64,000 nt of DNA from CAZNSX01 sp964575845. GTDB lineage: Bacteria > UBA8248 > CAZNSX01. Shown here one piece after another: positions 50,815-58,809 of the stretch. The stretch lies in the NCBI GenBank assembly GCA_964575845.1, contig CAZNSX010000001.1, forward strand, positions 620,001-684,000, in the 5' to 3' direction. A model generated the notes under the pieces. The model had not been told where the DNA came from and did no database searches. It saw nothing but the letters and a program-made list of their open reading frames with translations. Every line of letters starts with the position of its first letter. Within the stretch, counting starts at the first letter, position 1. The translations under genes and the position numbers were made by a program.

Positions 50815-51774
50815 TTATCCCTTCGCATATGCTCTCTCGACGGCATGGAGGCGCCTTTTGCACCTACTTCTAAACTCATCCAGAGGCACCGGACAGAATA
50901 GGTGCTCCCCTGTGGGAAGCCTACCAATGATTGCGCCAAGACTTTCCTGCACCAAGCTTTCGACAATATCTTGAGGGCCGAGCTCCCCTTCAAGTCTCCC
51001 AAAGTACCACTTAACAATAGGAGCCTTTGTGAGACTCCTGAGTATCTGCGAGACCGCAACGTGGTCGCTGCGTTCTTTCATCATAACCCTATAAGACCTG
51101 ACAGCCAAAACGACAGGCTTTTCCAGCTTCAGGACCCTCTTCTGCCAATCCTCGACAAATCGCCGCGTTCGGTCCCGGAACTCGCCCAGGTTTCCCGAGT
51201 TCGCTAAGCACTCCAAGAGGTCATTAAACAAATTTCGCGTCTCAAAATGTCTAATCGTAAAGGCCAACAGAGATGTCTCGTTCGCGACACAAAGATCCTC
51301 AACCTCCATAAGTACAATCTTGAAGTTGTTCTTCACATTTCGCGCTTTGACAGACTGATACGTATCCTCATGTATTTTCGTGGCTAACAGGACAGTATAA
51401 ATGTCAGCCGGATCCATTTTGGTCTCATTAGCTACAGCGTGGGCATGCCTCAGGCATTGACCAAATTCTTGCGACCATTGCCTCGTCCCAGTCTTTCGTG
51501 TCGCTTCGATAACGATGGAGAACCCGTGTGCGTGTGCTATACCATCAGGCCCAGGGGGTGCTTTGGAAAGGGAGTGTGCACTTCCGAGCCAGATGACTCT
51601 ACTTTGCACTGTGCTATCATCGCAGTCAGCATTGAAGATTGGTAAATGGAGGAGGCTGGCAAAGGCCTCGCAGACCAATTCCTCGAACCGCGCCGACCAA
51701 TGACTTTGATTATGCTGACGAAGGTATTTGTTGAGGTCCTTCAGACGCGAAAAGACAGTCAAAGGCGATGGCAT
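50815..51774 (-). CDS. PD-(D/E)XK-type nuclease
   Basis: 319 aa from the ATG at 51774 (GGGGAG 6 nt upstream; the in-frame ATG at 51819 would overlap the previous gene). The N-terminal 110 residues fit a restriction-endonuclease core: Glu31 in ARFEELVCEAF, Asp77 in PPGPDGIA, then a strand ending IVIEATRKTG, with E90-A-T in place of the usual ExK and Lys94 nearby. The C-terminal 200 residues are helical and unknown. It lies between the second ParB-like gene and the PAPS-reductase-like gene. Nuclease assignment is by motif only. Confidence 0.7.
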   Translation of the reverse strand: MPSPLTVFSRLKDLNKYLRQHNQSHWSARFEELVCEAFASLLHLPIFNADCDDSTVQSRVIWLGSAHSLSKAPPGPDGIAHAHGFSIVIEATRKTGTRQWSQEFGQCLRHAHAVANETKMDPADIYTVLLATKIHEDTYQSVKARNVKNNFKIVLMEVEDLCVANETSLLAFTIRHFETRNLFNDLLECLANSGNLGEFRDRTRRFVEDWQKRVLKLEKPVVLAVRSYRVMMKERSDHVAVSQILRSLTKAPIVKWYFGRLEGELGPQDIVESLVQESLGAIIGRLPTGEHLFCPVPLDEFRSRCKRRLHAVERAYAKG

Positions 51775-51793
51775 AAGCTCCCCTCTACTCCAA

Positions 51794-52387
51794 CTAGCCC
51801 TCACCACGCCTGCTTGCACGTCTTAACCAATCAATGACTATTTGCTTCACTAGCTCAGCTGGTACGGCCTTCCTCTCTCTGGCACGCTCAATAATGGCCC
51901 GGTACTCCTCGTCATTGAAATCCATTACGAAAACGTGAAGTCCCTTTAGTTTGGACTCTAGCACTTTCTTCTTGGACTCTTGCGTAGACAATCCGGCAGT
52001 CGAAATCAGACGCTTAACGTCTCTCAAGTCCTTTGATTGAAGCTTGGCAACTTGCCTTGCTATCTCTATCTGTCTCCCGGGCTCAGCAACCATAGATATC
52101 CTGTAAGCAATATCCAGATGGTCTATCTCTCTGTTCTTCACCATCTGCTGGACTTCTCTTGGCAACGTGAGTATCTTCCGGAACTCCCTTACCATTTCAG
52201 ATGAAAGACCAACCTTCTCGGCGACCGCCTTCTGCGTTCCATAAAGCTCAACGAGATATTCGCAAGCCTCAGCTATCGTGACCAAGTCCTCTGTCCTTTT
52301 CTTCCGCTTAGTATTTGCAAATAATATGGCTAAAGCAGTCTGCTCATCCAGCTTCTTCATTTTAGAAAGCCTCGATTCCCCAGCCAT
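51794..52387 (-). CDS. ParB/KorB-like DNA-binding protein lacking the CTPase domain
   Basis: 197-aa companion of the ParB protein. It has a KorB-type helix-turn-helix (YGTQKAVAEKVGLSSEMVREFRKI, about 48-72) and the following helical region (REVQQMVKNREIDHLDIAYRIS), but no ParB N-terminal GxRRxxA domain. The C-terminal LHVFVMDFNDEEYRAIIERARERK...LVKQIVIDWL resembles a ribbon-helix-helix tail like that of the preceding gene. Its start overlaps the parB gene by 31 nt. It may form heterodimers with ParB. Confidence 0.78.
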   Translation of the reverse strand: MAGESRLSKMKKLDEQTALAILFANTKRKKRTEDLVTIAEACEYLVELYGTQKAVAEKVGLSSEMVREFRKILTLPREVQQMVKNREIDHLDIAYRISMVAEPGRQIEIARQVAKLQSKDLRDVKRLISTAGLSTQESKKKVLESKLKGLHVFVMDFNDEEYRAIIERARERKAVPAELVKQIVIDWLRRASRRGEG

Positions 52388-53151
52388 TCCTCCAAGGCTT
52401 CGGTGGCAATATCCCTCGGCTCACCCAGGTAGTCTCGGCACGCTGCTTCCAAAGCCTCTGATAGTTTTGGCGTTAGACTCAAAGTGACCTTGTGGAATTT
52501 TTGCTTCTTCGCAAGGCGCACGATGTCAGAGACACTTTTTGTCGGGTTCTCTTTGGCAATCTCAATAATGGTTTGTCGCCTCTCGGTGCTTGGGATCTCT
52601 CTCACCCTATTTGCGATTTCGACTGCCTTATGCTCATCAGGTATGCTCCTTGATATCGCCATAGCAGTCCTTGCGCTCATCCTTTTCTTGTCCACCATCT
52701 TCTTAAGCTCCTCTGGGACCCCTTCGTATCCCAAGTAATTCCTAATAGTAGGGGGAGTCAACCCGAGAGCTTTGGCCACTTTGCTTACCGAGTTTAAATT
52801 GTTTAGCAGTTCTACAGCCACTCGCATTTTATCTCGGTAATTTAGGTCTAACCTGTGGATATTCTCGCTGAAGGATATGACCTTCGCACATGTCTCACTC
52901 TTGACCGACCTAATCAGGGCGGGGATCTCTTTCCATCCCAGTCTCTTACATGCAATGTAACGACGTTGACCGATAACGAGTTGGTATCGCTCGCCTTTGG
53001 GATAAACAACGACTGGTTGCTGCAGTCCAATCTCCGCTATGCTTTGCGCAAGCTCATCTAGTCCTTCTTCTACCTCGTCCTTCCGGACATTGGCCGGACT
53101 TATCTCAATACTCTCTAACGGAATATCTTTATACTCAATTTTTGATTGCAT
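52357..53151 (-). CDS. ParB-family protein
   Basis: 264-aa ParB/Spo0J-like protein. The N-terminal CTP-binding/ParB nuclease-fold domain has IGLQQPVVVYP, the motif VIGQRRYIACKRLG (GxRRxxA) and SFSENIHRLDLNYRDKM (ENxxRxDL). A central HTH (NSVSKVAKALGLTPPTIRNYLG) follows, and a C-terminal stretch KVTLSLTPKLSEALEAAC...EALEEWL looks like ribbon-helix-helix. No parA gene is adjacent, so chromosome or plasmid partition is unlikely. It heads a compact operon with a nuclease and a PAPS-reductase-like protein. Stand-alone ParB plus PAPS-reductase pairs (IbrB/IbrA) are known from prophages. Confidence 0.88.
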   Translation of the reverse strand: MQSKIEYKDIPLESIEISPANVRKDEVEEGLDELAQSIAEIGLQQPVVVYPKGERYQLVIGQRRYIACKRLGWKEIPALIRSVKSETCAKVISFSENIHRLDLNYRDKMRVAVELLNNLNSVSKVAKALGLTPPTIRNYLGYEGVPEELKKMVDKKRMSARTAMAISRSIPDEHKAVEIANRVREIPSTERRQTIIEIAKENPTKSVSDIVRLAKKQKFHKVTLSLTPKLSEALEAACRDYLGEPRDIATEALEEWLGNRGFLK

Positions 53152-53259
53152 CTTTACCTCTTCGTGCTTACGCTTTCAGGCGAGCCTGGGCTTCCAGGTC
53201 CCGCATATCAGGTTTCCAGCCCCGGCGCAAGGAAATTTCCGATCGCAGGAACCATCCCC

Positions 53260-54645
53260 CTACCGCTCCCGCTTGAGCTCCTGGAGGAGCAAGGCGGGCA
53301 CCTCCTTCATTATGCTGGCGTCCGAACTGCTCTTGAATCTCGCCATGAAGTTCCTTAAGGGGATATTGGCCCTGGCCATGGACCGGTGGCCGCCCGCGCT
53401 TCCGAGCCCCGTGAAGGCCTCCTTTACGACCTCACCGATGCTCTTGCCGAAGCCGGCGCTCCGGACCGATATGATGAGGTCCCGGCCGTGGCGGCCCGAG
53501 ACGGCCGACCATTCCGCGCCTCCCATCTGGAGGCAGAAGTCCGCAAGCTGGGGGATGACATCCTCTCGCTCCACGCCCCCCAGGTGGATGTAGAAAAGTC
53601 CCTCGCGGAAGAGCCTTTTCCGCAGGGCCCGGATGAAGGGCTCGATGGCCTGGAGGGGGAACTCGGGCCTGTCGATGCGGTGAAGGAGGCTGTGGTTGGC
53701 CTTGGGATAAAGGAAGGCAAAGGCTTCTATGTCGGCTTGGCAGGCCGGGCGGTCGAAGAGAAGGGTATCGCTCTTTATGCCGTAGAAGAGGGCCGTGGCC
53801 AGGCGCTGGGAGATGCTCTCACCCGTGGCCCTCAGGTACTCGGTCAAGATCGTGGCCGTGGCGCCGTAAGAGGGCCGGATATCCCTGAAGGAGGCCTCAT
53901 AGCCCTTATCCTCCGGGTGGTGGTCTATCACGGCATCCACCCGGGAAAGCTCAGGCTTCAGGAAAGTGGGCTGAACATCCACAAGGGCAATGCGCTCGTA
54001 GTTCGCGAAGTCCTTCTCCTCGACCGTCTCCACCTCAATTTCGAGGTGTTTCATCATAGAGAGGTTCTCGGGGCGAGTGACTGCTGCGAAGGTGGCGATT
54101 GGAGCCGTGGCCTTATGGCGGCCAAGGACAGCCCGAAGCGCGAGCCCGCTGGCAATTGCATCCGGGTCGGGGTCGGGCTGGGTGAGGATGAGGATGTGCT
54201 CACCGGGGTCGAGAACCTGCCTCAACTCCCTCACCCTGAGCTTGGCCCTGTGCTCTTCAGAGGCACGCCTGCACTCCTCGGAGATGAGGCTATCGCACCG
54301 GAGCATCCGGACAGAAGGGAAGCTAAGGGAGATGTCTTCTAGCCCCTCCCTGAAGAGGCAGAGAACGAGGAGGTCCTGCTCAAGCTCAAGGAGAAGCTTA
54401 AGGACCCTCTCCGCCTCGGTCCTTCTCCCCACATCAAGCAGCAACCCGTCCCCAGGCCTGAGGGGGATGGCCTCGTAGGTCTTCTTTCTGTTCCATGCCC
54501 CTTTTAGGAGCTTAAGGCCTGCGGGCAACGACGGGCGAGATGGCCTGAATCCCTTGGGAAGGAGGAAAACCTCATCCCCCTCCTTAAGGAACTCCACCAC
54601 GGCCTCAAGGGAAAGGAAGCCTTCGCTGATAATGAGCCAACGCAT
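53260..54645 (-). CDS. DHH-family phosphoesterase with extra N-terminal domain
   Basis: 461 aa. Residues about 150-330 form a DHH domain (LTQPDPDPDAIASGLALR, LVDVQP, VIDHHPEDKG) and 330-430 a DHHA1 domain (GLGSAGGHRSMARA). This places it with nanoRNase/pAp phosphatases and related enzymes that use Mn and cut phosphodiesters of short RNA, pAp or cyclic dinucleotides. The first 140 residues (LIISEGFLSLEAVVEFLKEGDEVFLLP) are an additional domain, perhaps Rossmann-like. It stands alone, 44 bp upstream of nothing co-oriented except across the dapA end, and is probably chromosomal core. Confidence 0.88.
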   Translation of the reverse strand: MRWLIISEGFLSLEAVVEFLKEGDEVFLLPKGFRPSRPSLPAGLKLLKGAWNRKKTYEAIPLRPGDGLLLDVGRRTEAERVLKLLLELEQDLLVLCLFREGLEDISLSFPSVRMLRCDSLISEECRRASEEHRAKLRVRELRQVLDPGEHILILTQPDPDPDAIASGLALRAVLGRHKATAPIATFAAVTRPENLSMMKHLEIEVETVEEKDFANYERIALVDVQPTFLKPELSRVDAVIDHHPEDKGYEASFRDIRPSYGATATILTEYLRATGESISQRLATALFYGIKSDTLLFDRPACQADIEAFAFLYPKANHSLLHRIDRPEFPLQAIEPFIRALRKRLFREGLFYIHLGGVEREDVIPQLADFCLQMGGAEWSAVSGRHGRDLIISVRSAGFGKSIGEVVKEAFTGLGSAGGHRSMARANIPLRNFMARFKSSSDASIMKEVPALLLQELKRER

Positions 54646-54689
54646 GGGGAGCCCTCCGTATATGGAGAGCTAAATTATAGGGAGTAATT

Positions 54690-55565
54690 TCAAGTAATTA
54701 GTCTGTAAGCCTTAAGAACTTTCTTCAGCTTATCCAGATTGGCCGCGGACATTGGGCAGAGGGGAAGCCTAAGCTCTCCCGTGCATTTCCCCATGAGGGA
54801 GAGGGCCGTCTTAACGGGGATGGGGTTTGTCTCGAAGAACATTGCCCCGTTGAGAGGCCTCAGCTTATAGTGGAGCTCCCGGGCGCGCTCCCAGCGGCCC
54901 TCGAGTGCGCTATCGCAAAGCTCCACCATATCGGCGGGCGCCACATTGGCCGTGACAGATATAACCCCCACCCCTCCTACAGCCATGAGGGGAAGGACGG
55001 TGAAGTCGTCTCCAGAGAGCACCGTGAAATCGGGGGGGCAGAGCCCGACGACATCTGAGACCTGCTGGAGAGAGCCCGTTGCCTCCTTGATGCCTATGAT
55101 GTTCGACACCTCCGCCAGGCGCGCAACTGTCTCGGCAAGAATATTGGTTACCGTGCGGCCGGGCACGTTATAGAGGATGATGGGGATGTCCACCGCTTCG
55201 GCCACCGCGCGGAAGTGCTGGTAAAGGCCTTCCTGAGTTGGCTTATTATAGTAGGGGGCCACGATAAGGGCCGCATCGGCTCCGGCCTCCTTGGCAAAGC
55301 GGGTGCGGCGGATGGCTTCAGAGGTGGAGTTGGAGCCGGCGCCCGCTACTACCGGAACCCTTCCCCCCACGGCCTCAATGGTGAATGCCACGACCTCATC
55401 ATGTTCCTCATGGGAGAGGGTGGCCGACTCCCCCGTGGTGCCGCAGGAGACGATTGCTTTGGTGCCGTTCTCGATGTGAAACTCAATGAGCCCCCGGAGG
55501 GCATCCAGGTCAAGCGCGCCATCTCTAAAGGGTGTGACGATTGCCACCATGGAGCCTTTAAACAT
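54690..55565 (-). CDS. dapA: 4-hydroxy-tetrahydrodipicolinate synthase
   Basis: Condenses pyruvate with aspartate semialdehyde in lysine and meso-diaminopimelate synthesis. 291 aa, TIM barrel. Signature positions are clear: CGTTGESATLSHEEHDEV, YYNKPTQEGLYQHF, the catalytic Tyr in YNVPGRT and the Schiff-base Lys in GIKEATGS. It starts at an ATG at 55565 with a GAGGGGGAAGAGG ribosome site. No other dap genes are in the window. Confidence 0.96.
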   Translation of the reverse strand: MFKGSMVAIVTPFRDGALDLDALRGLIEFHIENGTKAIVSCGTTGESATLSHEEHDEVVAFTIEAVGGRVPVVAGAGSNSTSEAIRRTRFAKEAGADAALIVAPYYNKPTQEGLYQHFRAVAEAVDIPIILYNVPGRTVTNILAETVARLAEVSNIIGIKEATGSLQQVSDVVGLCPPDFTVLSGDDFTVLPLMAVGGVGVISVTANVAPADMVELCDSALEGRWERARELHYKLRPLNGAMFFETNPIPVKTALSLMGKCTGELRLPLCPMSAANLDKLKKVLKAYRLIT

Positions 55566-55741
55566 ATCCTCTTCCCCCTCTCGCTTGCACTTTATCCTTT
55601 CCCTGAGCCCATGTCCGCGGGAGATTCCCTATGGTAGTTGATTGATGAGAGAGTTTTCAAGGAATTTTCGGATATTGAAAGTGTAAAGGTTGCGCGATAA
55701 AATGAGATTTCTGTCCCCCTTTTTCGAGAGGAATAATCCCT

Positions 55742-56551
55742 CTGGAGATAGACAAGAAACGCTGTGTCGGGTGTGGGAATTGTGTGCCCTACTGCACAAT
55801 GGGGGTGATTCACCTCTCGGGCGGGATAGCGGAGGTCAATGAGGAGGAGTGCGTCGAGTGCTCCACCTGCTACAGGTCCTGTCCAGATGAGGGGAGGAAC
55901 CCGGCCATTGTGAAAGCCTTGCGGAGGGTTTTCGGCCTCTTCCGCCTGCGCTACGAGCCGCCCATGGGTGTGTGCCCCACGGGCGCCCTCGTGTATCCCG
56001 AGCTTGAATGGCCGAGAAGCTTGAGGCGCACCTTCAGCGACCCCCTCGCCACCCACGAGGGGACGGGCGTGAGCGGCCGCGGTACCGAAGAGATAAAGAC
56101 AAACGACGTGACGGCCCGCCTGGGCGATGGGGACGCGGGACTTGTGGTGGAGCTCGGGAGACCGGGTCTCGGGGCCCGCTTCCGGGATATTGAGCGGGTG
56201 GCCGTGGCGCTGGCTCAAGAAGGGGTCAGCTTTGAGGAGAAAAACCCTGTTACCCAGTTGATGAAGAGGGGGGAGAGCGGGGCGCTCAGGGAGGATATCC
56301 TGGAAGAGAAGGTTCTCTCGGCCATCATCGAAGCCAAGGTCAAGCTGGAGAGGCTTCCCGCTATCCTCAAGGCTGTGGAAAAGGGGGCGGAGGGGATTGA
56401 AACTGTCTTGAGCCTTGGCGTCTCCACTCGGTGCCGCCCCGATGGGGGCGCTCCGACTGAAGAGCTCCTGAGGGGCCTGGGCTACTCCCTCCAGCCAAGC
56501 GGCAAGACAAACCTGGGGCTTGGAAAGCCTGGGGAGGGGGCTGAGAGGTGA
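55742..56551 (+). CDS. 2[4Fe-4S] ferredoxin-domain protein (probable CTG start)
   Basis: About 269 aa. The first cluster motif C-x2-C-x2-C-x3-C (RCVGCGNCVPYC) is encoded upstream of the GTG at 55784, so the real start must be earlier. The best candidate is a CTG at 55742 giving (M)EIDKKRCVGCGNC, with GAGAGG ten bases upstream. The second motif is CVECSTCYRSCP. The C-terminal 190 residues (RVFGLFRLRYEPPMGVCPTGAL, then a long helical region) are not recognised. It overlaps the next gene by 4 nt (GTGA), so the two products probably work together, perhaps in electron transfer. Confidence 0.8.
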   Translation: MEIDKKRCVGCGNCVPYCTMGVIHLSGGIAEVNEEECVECSTCYRSCPDEGRNPAIVKALRRVFGLFRLRYEPPMGVCPTGALVYPELEWPRSLRRTFSDPLATHEGTGVSGRGTEEIKTNDVTARLGDGDAGLVVELGRPGLGARFRDIERVAVALAQEGVSFEEKNPVTQLMKRGESGALREDILEEKVLSAIIEAKVKLERLPAILKAVEKGAEGIETVLSLGVSTRCRPDGGAPTEELLRGLGYSLQPSGKTNLGLGKPGEGAER

Positions 56552-57174
56552 CCAATACCCTCCACAGAAGGCCGGGAGAGGGCCTCTTAGAGCGCGATTA
56601 TGTAGTCTTCATGACGGCCAGCGTGGAGCATAACAAACGGGGCTCGGGCCCTAAGCTCAGAAAGTTTCTGGAGATTGCTCTCCGCCACAACCCCGTGAAC
56701 CTCTCGGACCCAAACCGCGGGAACCTCTTCACAACAACAGTTGACCAGATCCTGGGCGGCATTGACGATTCATCCGACATAAGGGCCACCTTTGAGAGCC
56801 TTGATGACGTGAAGGGAGTCCTTGAGGAGCTAGTTAAGGAGGACCTAGGGATCTCGGTCAATGTGAGTGGCCTGCTTGAGGAGGTTCGCCGCTGCTGCCG
56901 GGAGGTAGGGATAACCCGGCACTCGGTCGAGCACTCTCTTGGCGTTAGAGGCAATATTGAGCGGCTTCCAGGCAGGGAGGCTCTTGAGCTTAACTCCCTC
57001 TGCGGCCACGGGATGGTCTCTTTCAATCTTATTAGGAAGGTCATAGAGCAGGTAAAGCTCGAGCGCCTCACCCCGCGGGAGGGTGCAGAGGTTCTGGCCC
57101 GCCCCTGCACCTGCGGTGTCTTCAACCCGCGGGTGGCTGAAGAGCTTCTCTCCCGCCTAAAGCAGATGGGCTAG
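56548..57174 (+). CDS. Protein of unknown function paired with the ferredoxin gene
   Basis: 208 aa from the GTG at 56548, coupled to the ferredoxin gene by a 4-nt overlap. Not recognised. It has paired Cys in EEVRRCCREVG and a distinctive C-terminal segment with NSLCGHGMVSFNL and RPCTCGVFNP that could bind metal or an Fe-S cluster (C-G-H-G-M and C-T-C). The context implies a redox partner or a small iron-sulfur enzyme component. Confidence 0.7.
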   Translation: MTNTLHRRPGEGLLERDYVVFMTASVEHNKRGSGPKLRKFLEIALRHNPVNLSDPNRGNLFTTTVDQILGGIDDSSDIRATFESLDDVKGVLEELVKEDLGISVNVSGLLEEVRRCCREVGITRHSVEHSLGVRGNIERLPGREALELNSLCGHGMVSFNLIRKVIEQVKLERLTPREGAEVLARPCTCGVFNPRVAEELLSRLKQMG

Positions 57175-57451
57175 CTATCCGGGCGAAGCCCCCCCAATAA
57201 AGCGCCTCTCGGGCTTCATGCCCATCTCGCCCTCTAAGAATCTCTCGACAAGGAAGCCAAAAGGCCTTATTTTGGAAGAGCTCCAGCTTTGAGGCCATGC
57301 TATAGAAAAGCTTTCAATCCGCCAAGGGGGAATCTTTCTGGAGGGCTTCTTCCCTTATCCCCATTTTCCCCATCGAATATTTTTTGAAAGAAAGGCTTTA
57401 AAATTTAAAAGCATTCAGTGGATAAGTCTTGAGCCTGCTCAGGGGGATGCC
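57175..57451. other. Intergenic region upstream of enolase
   Basis: 277 bp with no gene. An AT-rich stretch at 57376-57416 (TTGAAA and TTTAAAATTT) probably includes the eno promoter, but no well-spaced pair of hexamers is obvious. Confidence 0.4.
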
Positions 57452-58741
57452 ATGACGGAGATCTGCTCGATAAAGGCAAGGGAAATCCTTGACTCAAGGG
57501 GAAACCCCACGGTGGAGGTGGACGTGCGCCTGGCCTCAGGGGCACTGGGGAGGGCTTCTGTGCCATCGGGTGCATCGACCGGCCGCCATGAAGCCCTGGA
57601 GCTCAGGGATGGGGAGGGAGGCCGCTACCTGGGCAAAGGGGTGAGGAAGGCGGTTGAGAACGTGAACCGAATCATCGCACCGAGGCTCATGGGAATGGAT
57701 GCGCGGGACCAGACCCTCGTGGATTCCACCATGCTCAAGCTCGACCGCACCAAGAACAAGGCCCGCCTGGGCGCCAATGCCGTCCTCGGGGTTTCTCTCG
57801 CCTGCGCCAAGGCTGGGGCCGGGGCGCTCGGCCTCCCCCTCTACCGCTATCTCGGCGGAGTCGGAGCAAACACTCTCCCAGTTCCCATGATGAACATCCT
57901 AAATGGCGGCGCGCACGCGGATAACAACGTGGACATACAGGAGTTCATGGTCGTGCCCGTGGGAGCGCCTTCCTTCCCCGAGGCCCTTCGCATGGGGGTG
58001 GAGGTCTTTCACACGCTAAAGGGCGTCCTCAAGAAGAAGGGCTACGGCACTGCGGTGGGCGATGAGGGCGGCTTCGCTCCGAGCCTGCGCTCAAATGAGG
58101 AGGCGCCGGAGGTCATACTTGAGTCCATCGGCAGGGCGGGCTTCAAGGCGGGAGAGCAAGTGGCCCTCGCCCTTGACCCCGCGGCCACCGAGTTCTGCGA
58201 GAAGGGTAAATACGTCTTCAAGAAGTCTGACCGCTCCCGAAGGAGCTCCGAGCAGATGGTCGCCTTCTGGAAGGATTGGGTGAGACAGTACCCGATAATA
58301 TCCATAGAAGACGGCCTGGCCGAGGACGACTGGCGGGGCTGGAAGATACTGACAGATGAGCTCGGCGGGGAGGTTCAGATTGTGGGCGATGACCTCTTCG
58401 TCACCAATCCCGTCCGCCTCTCCCGGGGTATCGCCTCCGGGGTGGCAAACGCCATCCTGGTCAAGGTGAATCAGATCGGGACCGTCACAGAAACTCTGGA
58501 GACTCTTGCCCTGGCACGCAGGGCGGGCTACCGCTCCGTCATCTCCCACCGCTCGGGCGAGACCGAGGATACCAGCATAGCGGACCTTGCTGTGGCCGCG
58601 GGGACCGGCCAGATCAAGACCGGCTCCGCCTCGCGCACAGACCGCACGGCCAAATATAACCAGCTCCTGAGAATTCACGAAGAGCTCGGCCCTTCGGCCC
58701 ACTTTCCAGGTAGGGCCGCGTTTGGGGTGAGGGAAAGGTGA
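57452..58741 (+). CDS. eno: Enolase
   Basis: Phosphopyruvate hydratase of glycolysis and gluconeogenesis, cytosolic, Mg-dependent. 429 aa, normal length. Present are AREILDSRGNPTVEVDV, GASTGRHEALELRDG, GDEGGFAPSL, the metal ligands around SIEDGLAEDDW and GDDLFVTNP, and the signature ILVKVNQIGTVTET with the catalytic Lys, then SHRSGETEDT. The ATG at 57452 follows a GGGGG-type ribosome site. A short overlapping reading frame follows (58738). Confidence 0.97.
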   Translation: MTEICSIKAREILDSRGNPTVEVDVRLASGALGRASVPSGASTGRHEALELRDGEGGRYLGKGVRKAVENVNRIIAPRLMGMDARDQTLVDSTMLKLDRTKNKARLGANAVLGVSLACAKAGAGALGLPLYRYLGGVGANTLPVPMMNILNGGAHADNNVDIQEFMVVPVGAPSFPEALRMGVEVFHTLKGVLKKKGYGTAVGDEGGFAPSLRSNEEAPEVILESIGRAGFKAGEQVALALDPAATEFCEKGKYVFKKSDRSRRSSEQMVAFWKDWVRQYPIISIEDGLAEDDWRGWKILTDELGGEVQIVGDDLFVTNPVRLSRGIASGVANAILVKVNQIGTVTETLETLALARRAGYRSVISHRSGETEDTSIADLAVAAGTGQIKTGSASRTDRTAKYNQLLRIHEELGPSAHFPGRAAFGVRER

Positions 58742-58809
58742 GGGAGCTCATCTCCGCCCTCCATGCCAGTATCAACGGCATTGCGGCTGCGCTGAAAAAC
58801 ACTGGCTAA
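58738..58809 (+). CDS. Possible 23-residue peptide overlapping the enolase stop
   Basis: A GTG within the GTGA at the end of eno opens a 23-codon frame (VRELISALHASINGIAAAL...) ending at a TAA that overlaps the end of the convergent DUF429 gene. The product would be a short amphipathic helix. GAGGGAAAG upstream could serve as a ribosome site. It may be fortuitous or a remnant of a longer gene. Confidence 0.25.
   Translation: MRELISALHASINGIAAALKNTG

Noticed and set aside
49821..51059. Long N-terminal extension of the PAPS-reductase-like protein
   Set aside because: The extra residues overlap the upstream nuclease gene in another frame; the zinc-ribbon Met at 50723 has a ribosome site and a sensible N-terminus.
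48646..53151. Interpretation of the ParB operon as a known Dnd phosphorothioation system
   Set aside because: No DndB, DndD, DndE or cysteine desulfurase (DndA) gene is present, and the extra HIT and ParB genes do not fit Dnd.
52357..53151. ParB gene as a chromosome or plasmid partition locus
   Set aside because: No parA gene, no parS-like cluster and no replication genes nearby.
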